A DNA stretch of 39,130 nucleotides from Clostridium sp. CAG:710 (GTDB lineage Bacteria > Bacillota_I > Bacilli_A > RF39 > UBA660), in NCBI GenBank assembly GCA_000432595.1, contig HF996868.1:187295-226424 (forward strand), read 5' to 3'. Position 1 is the first letter of the stretch. Each line of letters starts with the position of its first letter. Of the stretch, positions 14,928 to 23,419 are shown piece by piece. Made by a program: the position numbers and the translations under genes. Under the pieces are notes generated by a model, which had not been told where the DNA came from, did no database searches, and worked only from the letters and a program-made list of their open reading frames with translations.

Positions 14928-16283
14928 ATGCAAACTAGAAATGTACCACATAATTTAGAAGCTGAACAATCAGTTCTAGGTGCAATGGTTTTATCTAAGT
15001 TTGCTTTGCAAAAAGCTGCGGATGCTTTAACTAAGGAATCATTTTATTCAGTTAATAATTCTATTATATTTGATTGCCTTACTGAGATGGCAGAGAAAAA
15101 AATACCAATAGATTTAACTACGCTTACATCAGAGCTAAAAAATAAAAACAAATTAGATGAGATAGGTGGAGTTGAATATTTAACTGAAATTATTGATTAT
15201 GTACCTACATCGGCTAATGTTGATCAATATATTAAATTAGTTGAAGAAGCTGCGTTACTTAGAAGATTAATTGATGTATCTACTGATATTGTTAGTAGTG
15301 CATATGCAAGTGATATTAATGTTAATGATACTTTAGATAATGCTGAAAGAAAGATACTAAGTGTTGTTAAAAATAGACGTTCTACAGAGTTTAAACCTAT
15401 TAAATCAGTTTTAGAGGCAGCAGAGGCTAATCTTGAAAAACTTGCAGAGACTAAGGGAGACGTTACTGGTGTTGCGACTGGATGGTATGATATAGATAAT
15501 CTTACTTCTGGATTGCATGAAAATGAATTTATAATAATTGCGGCACGTCCTGCGATGGGTAAAACTGCATTTGCACTTAATCTTGCAACTAATGTTGCTA
15601 TGAATAATAAAAAAGGTGTAGCGTTATTCAATATGGAAATGGGTGCTGAGCAATTAGTAAACAGAATGATTTCATCTTTAGGACAGGTAGAGGGTAAAAA
15701 ACTAACTACTGGTAATTTACAAAATCAAGATTGGAAACGTGTTGGTGAAGCAATCAGCCAACTTTCTGAGACTAAGCTTTATATGGATGATACTCCTGGT
15801 ATAACAATTGGTGAGATACGTTCCAAGTGTAGAAGACTTGCTAATAGTGAAGAAGGTCTTTGCCTTGTTGTAATAGACTACTTACAACTTATTTCTTCAT
15901 CAGTTAATTATGGTGGAAACCGTCAACAAGAAGTATCAGATATTTCTAGATCGCTTAAAATGATGGCAATGGAATTAAAAGTTCCTGTTATTGCACTTGC
16001 ACAGTTATCAAGAAGTGTAGAAGCACGTGAAAATAAAAGACCTATTATGAGTGACTTAAGGGAGTCGGGTTCAATAGAACAAGATGCCGATATAGTAGCA
16101 TTCTTATATAGAGATGATTATTATAATAAAGAAAAAGTAACTGAAGGTAATACAAGTATAAGTGAATTTATAGTTGCTAAGCACAGAAATGGTCCTACTG
16201 CTACTATAGAATTATTATTCAAAAAAGATACTTCTACATTCTTAAGTTATAAAAAGGATACGGCTGGTGATAAAAATGAATAA
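14928..16283 (+). CDS. dnaB: Replicative DNA helicase DnaB (DnaC in Bacillus nomenclature)
   Basis: This hexameric 5'-3' helicase unwinds the chromosome at the fork. The N-terminal domain opens with VPHNLEAEQSVLGAM. The RecA-like C-terminal motor has Walker A ARPAMGKTAFAL near residue 207, FNMEMG, Walker B LVVIDYLQL, the SRSVEARENKRP segment and SGSIEQDAD with AKHRNGPT near the end. The 451-residue length is standard and there is no intein. The stop lies 7 bases inside the next gene. Confidence 0.97.
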   Translation: MQTRNVPHNLEAEQSVLGAMVLSKFALQKAADALTKESFYSVNNSIIFDCLTEMAEKKIPIDLTTLTSELKNKNKLDEIGGVEYLTEIIDYVPTSANVDQYIKLVEEAALLRRLIDVSTDIVSSAYASDINVNDTLDNAERKILSVVKNRRSTEFKPIKSVLEAAEANLEKLAETKGDVTGVATGWYDIDNLTSGLHENEFIIIAARPAMGKTAFALNLATNVAMNNKKGVALFNMEMGAEQLVNRMISSLGQVEGKKLTTGNLQNQDWKRVGEAISQLSETKLYMDDTPGITIGEIRSKCRRLANSEEGLCLVVIDYLQLISSSVNYGGNRQQEVSDISRSLKMMAMELKVPVIALAQLSRSVEARENKRPIMSDLRESGSIEQDADIVAFLYRDDYYNKEKVTEGNTSISEFIVAKHRNGPTATIELLFKKDTSTFLSYKKDTAGDKNE

Positions 16284-17748
16284 AAAGACAATTATTTATA
16301 TAATAATTGGTATTTTGCTTAGTGGTACAGTGTTTTTGACTGGATATACTAGGTACAAGAATCCAGATGAATTATACAGAGTATATCTTTCTGGTAAGAC
16401 AATTGGTTATATAAAATCTAAGGATGAACTTGAAAAATATATAGATTTAAAAGAGTCTGAAATAAAGAAAGAATATAATGTTAAAAATGTTTATACACCT
16501 AAGGATTTAGATGTTGTTAAGGAAGTAACTTACAATAAAAAAATCTCTACTGTAGAAGATATTTATCAAAAAATCAAAGATATTTCACCATTTACTATTT
16601 CTGGATATACTATTACTATAAAAGGTGTTGAAGAAATAGATGAAGATGGTAAACATATGACTGATGATGTTGTTATTAATGTATTAGATAAAAATATATT
16701 TAATGAAGCAATAATGACTACTTTAAAGGTTTTTATTCCTGAAGATAAATATGAGGCATATGTTAATAAGGAACAATCTAAGATAACTGATACTGGTAGA
16801 ATAATTGAAAATGTTTATATCCAAAATGAAATGACTATTAAGAAAAATAAAATTTCTGTTGATGATAGAATATTTACAGATAGTGATTTATTAAGTAAAT
16901 ACTTATTATTTGGTACTCTAGATGAGCAAAAAACCTATAAGGTTAAAGCAGGGGACACAATTGAACAGGTTGCTTATAATAATAAATTATCAGTTGAAGA
17001 ATTTTTAATTGCAAACACTGAATTTAATAGTAGTGATAATCTTTTATATCCTGGACAGGTCGTTTCTCTTGGGGCAGCTAGACCAGCATTTAAATTAATT
17101 GAAGAAGACCATGTTGTTGAAGATGAAGTTGATAAATATAAAACAGAAGTTGTTTATGATGATAATATGATGGTTGGTGTAGAAAGAGTAAAACAAGAAG
17201 GTCATAATGGTAAGAATAGGGTTACTAAAAAGATAAAGAAAGCTAATGGTGAGGTTGTTAGTGCAGTTGTTGTAGAATCTAATGAAATTGAGCCTACTGT
17301 TAATAAAATTGTTGTTCGTGGTAAAGGAACAATAAGTGTTGGTTCAGTTGGAGCAGGTGGCTGGGCATGGCCTACTAAAACTCCATATCAAATTACAAGT
17401 AACTATGGATGGCGTTGGGGTAAAATACATAAAGGTCTTGATATCAGTGGTACTGGATATGGCTCACCAATTTATGCCGCAAATGATGGAGTTGTCACAG
17501 AAGCTGCTAGCAAACACACAAATGGTATTTATATAATTATAAATCATAATAATGGTTATTATACAGAGTATGCTCATATGTCTGCTTTACTTGTTAAAAA
17601 AGGAGATATAGTTACTATTGGTCAACAAATTGGTAGAATGGGACATTCGGGATTTGCGACTGGTACTCACTTACATTTTGGTGTATGGCGTGGTGTACCA
17701 TATTTGAGAGCTAGTTCCGCTATAAATCCAATGTCGTTGTACAGATGA
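16276..17748 (+). CDS. Membrane-anchored LysM-G5-M23 peptidoglycan endopeptidase
   Basis: The 490-residue protein has an N-terminal membrane anchor (about 5-24) and a 200-residue extracellular region of unknown fold. A LysM peptidoglycan-binding repeat follows (about 221-265, KVKAGDTIEQVA), then a G5-like domain (about 270-350) and a C-terminal LytM/M23 zinc peptidase (about 360-490). All metal ligands are present: His385 and Asp389 in HKGLD, His434 in YAHM, and His465 and His467 in HLH. It is therefore predicted active on cross-links, probably DD- or D,L-endopeptidase. ATG 16276 is chosen because GGTGAT precedes it. It overlaps dnaB by 8 bases and walJ by 4. It occupies the slot between dnaB and walJ where the walRK genes would lie in B. 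subtilis. Confidence 0.92.
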   Translation: MNKKTIIYIIIGILLSGTVFLTGYTRYKNPDELYRVYLSGKTIGYIKSKDELEKYIDLKESEIKKEYNVKNVYTPKDLDVVKEVTYNKKISTVEDIYQKIKDISPFTISGYTITIKGVEEIDEDGKHMTDDVVINVLDKNIFNEAIMTTLKVFIPEDKYEAYVNKEQSKITDTGRIIENVYIQNEMTIKKNKISVDDRIFTDSDLLSKYLLFGTLDEQKTYKVKAGDTIEQVAYNNKLSVEEFLIANTEFNSSDNLLYPGQVVSLGAARPAFKLIEEDHVVEDEVDKYKTEVVYDDNMMVGVERVKQEGHNGKNRVTKKIKKANGEVVSAVVVESNEIEPTVNKIVVRGKGTISVGSVGAGGWAWPTKTPYQITSNYGWRWGKIHKGLDISGTGYGSPIYAANDGVVTEAASKHTNGIYIIINHNNGYYTEYAHMSALLVKKGDIVTIGQQIGRMGHSGFATGTHLHFGVWRGVPYLRASSAINPMSLYR

Positions 17749-18506
17749 GAATAAAAGTATTAGCTAGTGGATCTAAGGGGAATTCTACTTATATAGAATG
17801 TGGATCTACTAAAATATTGATTGATGCTGGAATAAGTTTTCTTCAAATAAAGAATTCTCTTTCTAGCATCAATGTTGATGTTAATGATATTGATATTATA
17901 TTAATAACTCATAGTCATGCTGATCATATTAAAGGATTAGCCACCTTATTAAAAAGGACCAATATAACTTTATATACTACTGAAAAAGTTTTTAATGATA
18001 TAACTAAAACTATTGATGTTCCTAGAGGTCATATTATAGACGAATATTTTATGTTTAGAGATGTTTTAATAGATGTATTGCCACTTTCTCATGATGTTAG
18101 TTGTAATTGTTATATTATTAAATATAATGAACATGAACTTGTATATATTACCGATACAGGGTATTTAAATAAAAGATATTTTCCTAGAATTAAAAACAAA
18201 GATGTATATATAATTGAGGCTAACCATGATGAAGTTATGCTTATGAATGGTCCTTATCCATTCATTCTTAAGCAAAGAATTCTTAGTGATAAGGGACACT
18301 TATCTAATGAAGCAACTGCTAATATATTACTTAAGCTTGTTGGAAGTAGAACAAAGTATATATTTCTTGCACATATAAGTGAACATAATAATACAAAAGA
18401 ATTAGCTCTTAAAACAGTCACTGATAAATTAGATGAGATTAATTTTAATCATGATAATATTATTTTAACTGATCAATATATCTCATTAGAAATGGTGGAG
18501 GTATAA
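17745..18506 (+). CDS. walJ: WalJ/YycJ metallo-beta-lactamase-fold hydrolase
   Basis: The protein has the MBL-fold motif THSHADH (His56, His58, Asp60, His61) and later DTGYL, EANHD and HISEHNN metal ligands. The family (YycJ/WalJ) is linked to coordination of cell wall and DNA replication or repair, and acts as a nuclease-like enzyme in some studies. The 253-residue length is near the norm. ATGA overlap upstream and TAATG overlap downstream show tight coupling. The pair walJ-rlmH is as in B. subtilis yycJ...rlmH, but the WalRKHI genes and htrA are absent. Confidence 0.93.
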   Translation: MRIKVLASGSKGNSTYIECGSTKILIDAGISFLQIKNSLSSINVDVNDIDIILITHSHADHIKGLATLLKRTNITLYTTEKVFNDITKTIDVPRGHIIDEYFMFRDVLIDVLPLSHDVSCNCYIIKYNEHELVYITDTGYLNKRYFPRIKNKDVYIIEANHDEVMLMNGPYPFILKQRILSDKGHLSNEATANILLKLVGSRTKYIFLAHISEHNNTKELALKTVTDKLDEINFNHDNIILTDQYISLEMVEV

Positions 18507-18961
18507 TGATTAAGGTAATTTGTGTTGGTAAATTAAAAGAAAAATATTTAGTAGATGCAGTTATGGAATACTCTAAAAGAATTTCTAAATATAGTAATAT
18601 TCAAATAATTGAAGTTAATGATTCTAATGTTGATAATGAAAAGATTGCTCTTGAGAGGGAGAAGGAATTAATATTAAAGCATATTAATACTAAAGATTAT
18701 ATAATCACTTTAGAAATAGATGGAAAGCAATTAACTTCTATTGAATTTGCATCAAAAATAGATGAAATATTTATACATAATAGTAATATTACTTTTATAA
18801 TTGGCGGTTCCTATGGCATTAGTGATGAAATAAAAGCTCTTTCTAAGTTTAAGCTATCTTTTTCTAAGATGACATTTCCTCATCAGTTGTTTAGAGTTAT
18901 ATTGTTGGAACAGGTTTATAGAAGTTTTAAAATTTTAAATAATGAGAAGTACCACAAATAA
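18506..18961 (+). CDS. rlmH: 23S rRNA (pseudouridine-1915-N3)-methyltransferase
   Basis: RlmH is a SPOUT-class methylase acting on helix 69 of assembled 70S ribosomes. The 151-residue protein starts MIKVICVGKLKEKY and shows the SPOUT knot motifs FIIGGSYG (SAM loop, near 95-102) and the strongly conserved C-terminus MTFPHQLFRVILLEQVYRS...YHK. The length is slightly below the usual 159. It is the last gene of the run from the GdpP-like gene; a strong terminator follows directly. Confidence 0.96.
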   Translation: MIKVICVGKLKEKYLVDAVMEYSKRISKYSNIQIIEVNDSNVDNEKIALEREKELILKHINTKDYIITLEIDGKQLTSIEFASKIDEIFIHNSNITFIIGGSYGISDEIKALSKFKLSFSKMTFPHQLFRVILLEQVYRSFKILNNEKYHK

Positions 18962-18990
18962 AATATCCACAGAGTTGTGGATATTTATTT
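18961..18990 (+). terminator. Terminator after rlmH
   Basis: A 10-bp stem of AAATATCCAC (18961-18970) and GTGGATATTT (18977-18986) with a 6-base loop is followed by a T-rich tail. Confidence 0.82.
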
Positions 18991-19066
18991 TTTATAATTC
19001 ACTCTTGGTTAACTTTAAACAAATATCTTTAAAATTTACATATAATTAACTCGAAAGAGGTAGTAT

Positions 19067-19417
19067 ATGGTTATTTTTAAAAAGAGATTAAAGGAAAAAC
19101 GTAATGAACTTGGTCTAACTCAAGAAGAGCTTGGGAAAAACATTTATCTATCAAAAGGTGAAGTGTGTGCTTATGAAAAAGGAAAACGTATTCCGCCACT
19201 TGATGTTTTAATTAAAATTGCTGAATTTCTTGAAGTTGATTTTTTGTGGCTTATAGGAATGGAAATTGAATGTAATAAATCTGATAATAAAGTCGTTAAT
19301 CTATCTGATGATGATTTAAAGATTATTAATGCTTTAAAAAACGATAGTAATTTATATGAGAAATTCCTAGAAAATCCAGAACGTGTAATTGCACAAATTA
19401 GTTCTCTTTTAAAATAA
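19067..19417 (+). CDS. XRE-family transcriptional regulator
   Basis: Residues 4-62 form a Cro/C1-type helix-turn-helix: KRLKEKRNELGLTQEELG, then SKGEVCAYEKGKRIPPLDVLIKIAEFLEV. A C-terminal helical part (about 78-116) carries no recognisable ligand or protease domain, so it may serve in dimerisation. The length is 116 residues. A TATAAT at 19041-19046 lies upstream without a clear -35. It converges on the DUF2935 gene with only 4 bases between stops and no terminator. The target is unknown; similar small regulators occur both in phage remnants and as chromosomal housekeeping genes. Confidence 0.85.
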   Translation: MVIFKKRLKEKRNELGLTQEELGKNIYLSKGEVCAYEKGKRIPPLDVLIKIAEFLEVDFLWLIGMEIECNKSDNKVVNLSDDDLKIINALKNDSNLYEKFLENPERVIAQISSLLK

Positions 19418-19421
19418 TTTG

Positions 19422-20345
19422 TTATTGATTTTTCTTATTATAATTTAGTATATATTGAAAAAAGTTGATTTGTGTATACATATTATCTAAAAATATAGGT
19501 TCTATTATAAAGTATGCATTTCTAGTTAGCAATTCTCTTATACATTTTTCCATAAAATTATGGAATTCTCCTACTAATATAGATTCTTTTTCTGTAAGAT
19601 TTTTTTGGTTTTCAGGAGTTAAAGCGGTTACTTTGTATGCTTCTTCTCTTTTAGTAAATTCATTTTCGAACCAACTTGCTTCATTTGATATTTGACTGTT
19701 TTTAGGGTCTACTAATTTCTTTATAAATACTGCGATTGTTCTCATTGAATTGTTAAAGTAGAACTCATAGTTTACTACACTTGATGGATCTATCTGAGTT
19801 TGTTTTATTAATCTTTCTAATCCTGTTTTAAATAGTTCTGTGTCATATATCATAAATTCAGTTAGTGTTATATATGAATATGAAAAGATTTCATTACTTG
19901 TCATTCCATCTAATACTTTTCTTGATAGTGTTACAAATCTATCTGCGAGATTATATGCTTCATTATTTATATCTTCCATTATTTTTTTTAATTCACTTGA
20001 TACTGAAGTGGGATTTCCTGGTTTTAGTTCTAGTTCCTTTTTTGTTATATCTGTATTTATTTGAACATTAAATAATTTTTCTGTAAGTTCTTCACATTCT
20101 AGTGTGTAGTTTGTTACATATATTTGATAATCTAATGCATCACTACTTACTAATCCACTTGCGAAAGATGCTATTTGACTTCCAAGGGCTTCGCATTCTA
20201 GTGCAATTGATTCTGCTTCTTTTATATATGCTGTTTGAAATGGTATTAGTGAAGTTTGTATATTTAGGCAAAATTCTCTTAATGTTCTTAAATAATATAA
20301 ATTTATAGCGATTGATTCTTGTACATAATCAACATCATTTAACAT
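19422..20345 (-). CDS. DUF2935 family protein (two ferritin-like helical repeats)
   Basis: The 307-residue soluble helical protein matches DUF2935 by its two repeats. The first begins VQESIAINLYYLRTLREFC with a following KEAESIALECE helix; the second begins near residue 165 (TLTEFMIYDTELFKTGLERL). The family is confined largely to spore-forming Firmicutes and has no established function. Glu and His positions typical of di-iron sites are only partly visible. ATG 20345 is preferred over upstream starts because AGGAGG precedes it. It has its own sigma-A-like promoter and is divergent from the symporter gene. Confidence 0.75.
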   Translation of the reverse strand: MLNDVDYVQESIAINLYYLRTLREFCLNIQTSLIPFQTAYIKEAESIALECEALGSQIASFASGLVSSDALDYQIYVTNYTLECEELTEKLFNVQINTDITKKELELKPGNPTSVSSELKKIMEDINNEAYNLADRFVTLSRKVLDGMTSNEIFSYSYITLTEFMIYDTELFKTGLERLIKQTQIDPSSVVNYEFYFNNSMRTIAVFIKKLVDPKNSQISNEASWFENEFTKREEAYKVTALTPENQKNLTEKESILVGEFHNFMEKCIRELLTRNAYFIIEPIFLDNMYTQINFFQYILNYNKKNQ

Positions 20346-20375
20346 AATTATCCTCCTTAATAAATGATTCATAAA

Positions 20376-20404
20376 ATTATACGTAAAAAAAATATAAATA
20401 TTAA
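20376..20404 (-). promoter_or_regulatory. Sigma-A promoter of the DUF2935 gene
   Basis: On the minus strand TTAATA (20404-20399) and TATAAT (20381-20376) are spaced by 17 bases, about 30 bases before the start codon. Confidence 0.55.
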
Positions 20405-20418
20405 AAAAAGCATACACT
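20391..20418 (+). promoter_or_regulatory. Possible sigma-E-type promoter before the symporter gene
   Basis: CATACACT (20411-20418) matches the sigma-E -10 consensus exactly. An AATATAAA (20391-20398) stands roughly where the -35 should be. The start would fall near the ribosome site at 20423, so this remains tentative. Confidence 0.3.
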
Positions 20419-20433
20419 TTATTAGGTGAGATA

Positions 20434-21726
20434 ATGATTAAATTAATTAATGCTGTTTTATGGGGTGTTGCATTGGTTGTTTTATTAGGTGGTGGGCTTT
20501 ATTTTAGTGTAAAATTAAAATTTCCACAATTAAAATTTTTTTCTTTATTTAAGGGACTTAAATCAACTGAAAATGGTATTTCACCTTTTAAAAGTTTAAC
20601 TGTTTCTCTTGCGGCTAGGATTGGTGTGGGTTCTTTAGCGGGAGTGGCTCTTGCAATATATATCGGTGGACCTGGTAGTGTTTTTTGGATGTGGATTGCT
20701 TGTATAATTACATCGATAAATGCTTATTGTGAGACATATTTAGGGGCAAAATATCAATTGCCTGATGGATATAATTATAAAGGTGGTCCAGCTTTTTATA
20801 TTAAGTCAGGACTTCATGATAATGGTCTTGCTTTTTCATATGCTCTTTTGGTAATACTTGCTTATTTAGTTGGTTTTATGTCTATACAGGCTAATACTAT
20901 TACGGTCTCAATAAATCAATTATATGGTTTTTCTATAGTTAGTATTGCAGTCGTACTTACTATTATTTCTTTTATTTCTATAATGAGGGGAATAGATAGA
21001 ATAGTTAGTATTACTAGTAAATTAGTTCCTATAATGGGTATTGTATATATACTTTTAAGTATAATTGTTATTGTTTTAAATTATGAGGTTATCCCTCAAG
21101 TATTTATTAGTATAATTAAAGGTGCATTTAATATTAAAAGTTTTGTATCTTCTTTTATACCAACATTTATAATTGGAATTCAAAGAGGAACTTTTGCGAC
21201 TGAAGCGGGACTTGGGACAGGTGCGATTGCATCTTCTTGTACTAAAACTACAGATAAAGTTAGTCTAGGGTTACTACAGATTTTAGGAATATATTTTACT
21301 GTTTTTATTGTATGTACTTCTACTGCATTAATAATATTAACTTCTAATTATACTTCTTTAAATTTTGATAATATGAATGGAATAGAACTTACTAGTTATG
21401 CACTAAATTATCATCTTGGTAATGCAGGTTCTTTTGTTTTAGTTTTATTAGTTATTATGCTTGCATATTCAACTATAGTGGCTGGTTATTATTATGGGGA
21501 ATGTAATTTAAAGTATTTAATTAAAAACATTAAAAATTGGCATATATATGTTCTTAAATGTGTTGTCGCAGTACTATTATTTGTTGGTAGTATTGTTAAA
21601 TCACATATTATCTGGGGAACTGTAGATATTTTAGTTGCGATACTTGCGGTAATAAATATGTATTCATTGTTTAGATTAAGAAAAGAAATTGTTCATGATT
21701 ACTATAAGTTTAAAAAGAGAGAATAA
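20434..21726 (+). CDS. alsT: Sodium:alanine/glycine symporter (AGCS family)
   Basis: The 430-residue integral membrane protein has about ten hydrophobic segments and AGCS motifs: GGGLYFSVKLKFPQ at the start, LAARIGVGSLAGVA near 60, GGPAFYI near 110 and GIQRGTFATEAGLGTGAIA near 240. It imports small amino acids such as alanine or glycine with sodium. The family average is 450-490 residues, so the termini are short. It stands alone, with a terminator-free 29-base gap to ung. Substrate choice between alanine, glycine and glutamine cannot be read from sequence. Confidence 0.92.
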   Translation: MIKLINAVLWGVALVVLLGGGLYFSVKLKFPQLKFFSLFKGLKSTENGISPFKSLTVSLAARIGVGSLAGVALAIYIGGPGSVFWMWIACIITSINAYCETYLGAKYQLPDGYNYKGGPAFYIKSGLHDNGLAFSYALLVILAYLVGFMSIQANTITVSINQLYGFSIVSIAVVLTIISFISIMRGIDRIVSITSKLVPIMGIVYILLSIIVIVLNYEVIPQVFISIIKGAFNIKSFVSSFIPTFIIGIQRGTFATEAGLGTGAIASSCTKTTDKVSLGLLQILGIYFTVFIVCTSTALIILTSNYTSLNFDNMNGIELTSYALNYHLGNAGSFVLVLLVIMLAYSTIVAGYYYGECNLKYLIKNIKNWHIYVLKCVVAVLLFVGSIVKSHIIWGTVDILVAILAVINMYSLFRLRKEIVHDYYKFKKRE

Positions 21727-21728
21727 TT

Positions 21729-21737
21729 TGATATAAT
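21729..21737 (+). promoter_or_regulatory. Extended -10 promoter of ung
   Basis: TGA-TATAAT at 21729-21737 lies 19 bases before the ung ATG. The -35 region is poor (TTTAAA). Confidence 0.5.
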
Positions 21738-21755
21738 ATATACAGGAGTGATAAT

Positions 21756-22418
21756 ATGCTTGGTAATGATTGGGATTTTATATTAAAAGATGAAATTAAT
21801 AAAGAGTATTTTGTGGAACTGTTAAAAAAAGTGGAAGATGAATATAGTAAAAAAACTATTTACCCAAAACAAAGTGAAATATTTAATGCATTTAGAAAAA
21901 CTTCTTACAAAGATACTAAAGTTGTTATATTAGGACAGGATCCATATCATGGTGTTAATCAGGCAGAGGGTTTATCTTTTTCTGTAAAAGTTGGTGTATC
22001 TAAACCGCCTTCATTACAGAATATATTTAAGGAATTGAATTCGGATTTAGGATGTGAAGTTCCCCCTTATGGAAGTCTTTCTAAGTGGTGTAGTGAAGGA
22101 GTATTACTTTTAAATACAGTTTTAACAGTTGAAGCTAATAAGCCTGCTTCACACAAAAATATTGGATGGGAACATTTTACTGATTCTGTAATAGAAAAAT
22201 TAAATGAAAAAACTACTCCAATAGTATTTATTTTATGGGGTAGCTTTGCTAGAAGTAAAAAAAGTTTAATAACTAATCCAATTCATTTAATTATAGAATC
22301 TGCTCATCCATCTCCGTTTTCTGCATATAATGGCTTTTTTGGAAGCAGACCTTTTTCTAGGACAAATGAGTTTTTAACTAAAACTGGGCAAAAACCTATA
22401 GATTGGCAAATAAAATGA
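21756..22418 (+). CDS. ung: Uracil-DNA glycosylase
   Basis: Ung excises uracil from DNA. The water-activating motif GQDPYHG has Asp62; LSFSV follows, and the DNA-intercalation motif HPSPFSAYNGFFGSRPFS lies near residue 184. The length of 220 residues is typical of family 1. The ATG follows AGGAGTGAT. The stop is TGA followed directly by a second TGA inside a terminator stem, good evidence that TGA terminates here. It complements the dUTPase-like gene in keeping uracil out of DNA. Confidence 0.97.
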   Translation: MLGNDWDFILKDEINKEYFVELLKKVEDEYSKKTIYPKQSEIFNAFRKTSYKDTKVVILGQDPYHGVNQAEGLSFSVKVGVSKPPSLQNIFKELNSDLGCEVPPYGSLSKWCSEGVLLLNTVLTVEANKPASHKNIGWEHFTDSVIEKLNEKTTPIVFILWGSFARSKKSLITNPIHLIIESAHPSPFSAYNGFFGSRPFSRTNEFLTKTGQKPIDWQIK

Positions 22419-22443
22419 TGATATTTCTATCATCAATTTTTTT
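22416..22443. terminator. Bidirectional terminator carrying both convergent stop codons
   Basis: TGATGATA (22416-22423) pairs with TATCATCA (22428-22435) around TTTC, with Ts to 22443. The arms encode TGA stops for ung on the plus strand and for the LemA-like gene on the minus strand. Confidence 0.85.
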
Positions 22444-22969
22444 CTTTTAAGATTTCAAATTCTACTTCATCTTCTATTTCAAATACTTCTTTTTTTGAAT
22501 ATCTTTTAATTATTCTTAATAATAATCTTGAAAATTTACTAATGATTTTGTTATATAGTTCTACATTCTTATTGTAGAATTTTAGTAATGCTTTAATTTC
22601 TATGTTTGTATTATATAAATCTTTCATCATTTTGTCTTCTTCATCAGGCAGAACATATTCATATCCTTCAATAAAATCATTTAGCTCTTTATTATTTTTA
22701 TTTAATTCTTTATATAATCCAAATGAATCTAGGGTCTTATTTTTGATTTTGCCTATATTTGTTAAGATTTTATCTTCTTCTTTTTCATTAATTGTTTTTG
22801 ATACATCACATAAAATTTTTAACTTTTTTTCAAGAAGTATATCAATATTGTCTTCAGATTCATCTATTTTAACTAGTATACTATCTATTTCATCTTTTTC
22901 ATTTTTAAGTAGTATTAATATTAATGCGGCAATAAATACAATCCCAATTCCAATATATATGTATATCAT
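22433..22969 (-). CDS. LemA-like membrane-anchored helical protein
   Basis: The 178-residue protein has a single N-terminal membrane segment (about 2-20) followed by a long helical bundle. The pattern after the membrane helix (IDESEDNIDILLEKKLKIL, then DLYNTNIEIKALLKFYNKNVELYNKIISKF) follows the LemA family layout, with its ENRI..ARRFYN..V..YN..I motif. The acidic C-terminus is extra. LemA proteins have no settled function. ATG 22969 follows GAGGTGAT. A sigma-A promoter precedes it, and it is monocistronic. Assignment is by pattern, not a full match. Confidence 0.55.
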   Translation of the reverse strand: MIYIYIGIGIVFIAALILILLKNEKDEIDSILVKIDESEDNIDILLEKKLKILCDVSKTINEKEEDKILTNIGKIKNKTLDSFGLYKELNKNNKELNDFIEGYEYVLPDEEDKMMKDLYNTNIEIKALLKFYNKNVELYNKIISKFSRLLLRIIKRYSKKEVFEIEDEVEFEILKEKN

Positions 22970-22990
22970 TTAATCACCTCTATTATCTGT

Positions 22991-23018
22991 ATTATATCAT
23001 GAAGTTTAAAAAGGTAAA
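22991..23018 (-). promoter_or_regulatory. Sigma-A promoter of the LemA-like gene
   Basis: On the minus strand TTTACC (23018-23013), 16 bases and TATAAT (22996-22991) form a promoter about 22 bases before the start. Confidence 0.6.
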
Positions 23019-23024
23019 AGTTAA

Positions 23025-23336
23025 TTATTCAAATTCTATAAAATTAATATATATACTCCATAATAAAAGTTGTTTATTATTGTCTGTTCTTAACAATACG
23101 TAGTCTCTCCCTGCACTTTCTACTTTTCCAACAAAAACTTTGTCTCTCCATTCTATTGAGTCAGCAAATGACATATATACAGTAGCTTTTTTACCTATGT
23201 TTTCATTTATGATTGTTTCGGTATATTTATATGTATCAATATTTTCATTATTTCCTCCTGATATTGGTGGAGTTGTGCTTTCCTGCGGTATATATGATGG
23301 GTTATATGGTGTTTGTCTAAAAAAATCATTATTCAT
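23025..23336 (-). CDS. gerQ: GerQ, spore coat/germination protein
   Basis: GerQ is an inner coat protein needed to place the cortex lytic enzyme CwlJ during germination. The C-terminal 75 residues match the family: NIGKKATVYMSFADSIEWRDKVFVGKVESAGRDYVLLRTD and LLLWSIYINFIEF. The N-terminal 30 residues are Pro/Gln/Asn-rich, as in GerQ, but hold no lysine, whereas in B. subtilis N-terminal lysines are the transglutaminase cross-link sites. ATG 23336 is chosen since AAGGA precedes it; an in-frame TTG at 23345 lies too close to that site. Length 103 residues. The gene is divergent from pduL. Confidence 0.9.
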   Translation of the reverse strand: MNNDFFRQTPYNPSYIPQESTTPPISGGNNENIDTYKYTETIINENIGKKATVYMSFADSIEWRDKVFVGKVESAGRDYVLLRTDNNKQLLLWSIYINFIEFE

Positions 23337-23372
23337 TTTTATCAAATCCTTTCTAAAATTACAATATATTAT

Positions 23373-23401
23373 ATGAATTTTATAGTTGGATATGTTATAA
23401 T
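23373..23401 (+). promoter_or_regulatory. Promoter of pduL
   Basis: A TATAAT at 23396-23401 is preceded by TG one base away (extended -10). ATGAAT at 23373-23378 is a partial -35 with 17-base spacing. Confidence 0.5.
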
Positions 23402-23419
23402 CTTTTTGAGAGTGATTAT

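Noticed and set aside
15224..15631. Open frame of 135 codons opposite dnaB
   Set aside because: It is the shadow of the dnaB reading frame, with no start signals.
18961..18986. Inverted pair of near DnaA boxes (ATATCCACA/TGTGGATAT)
   Set aside because: They form the arms of a terminator right after rlmH, each has a mismatch, and no AT-rich cluster of further boxes is present.
19465..20308. Several plus-strand frames of 66-76 codons
   Set aside because: All are hydrophobic shadows opposite the DUF2935 gene and lack ribosome sites.
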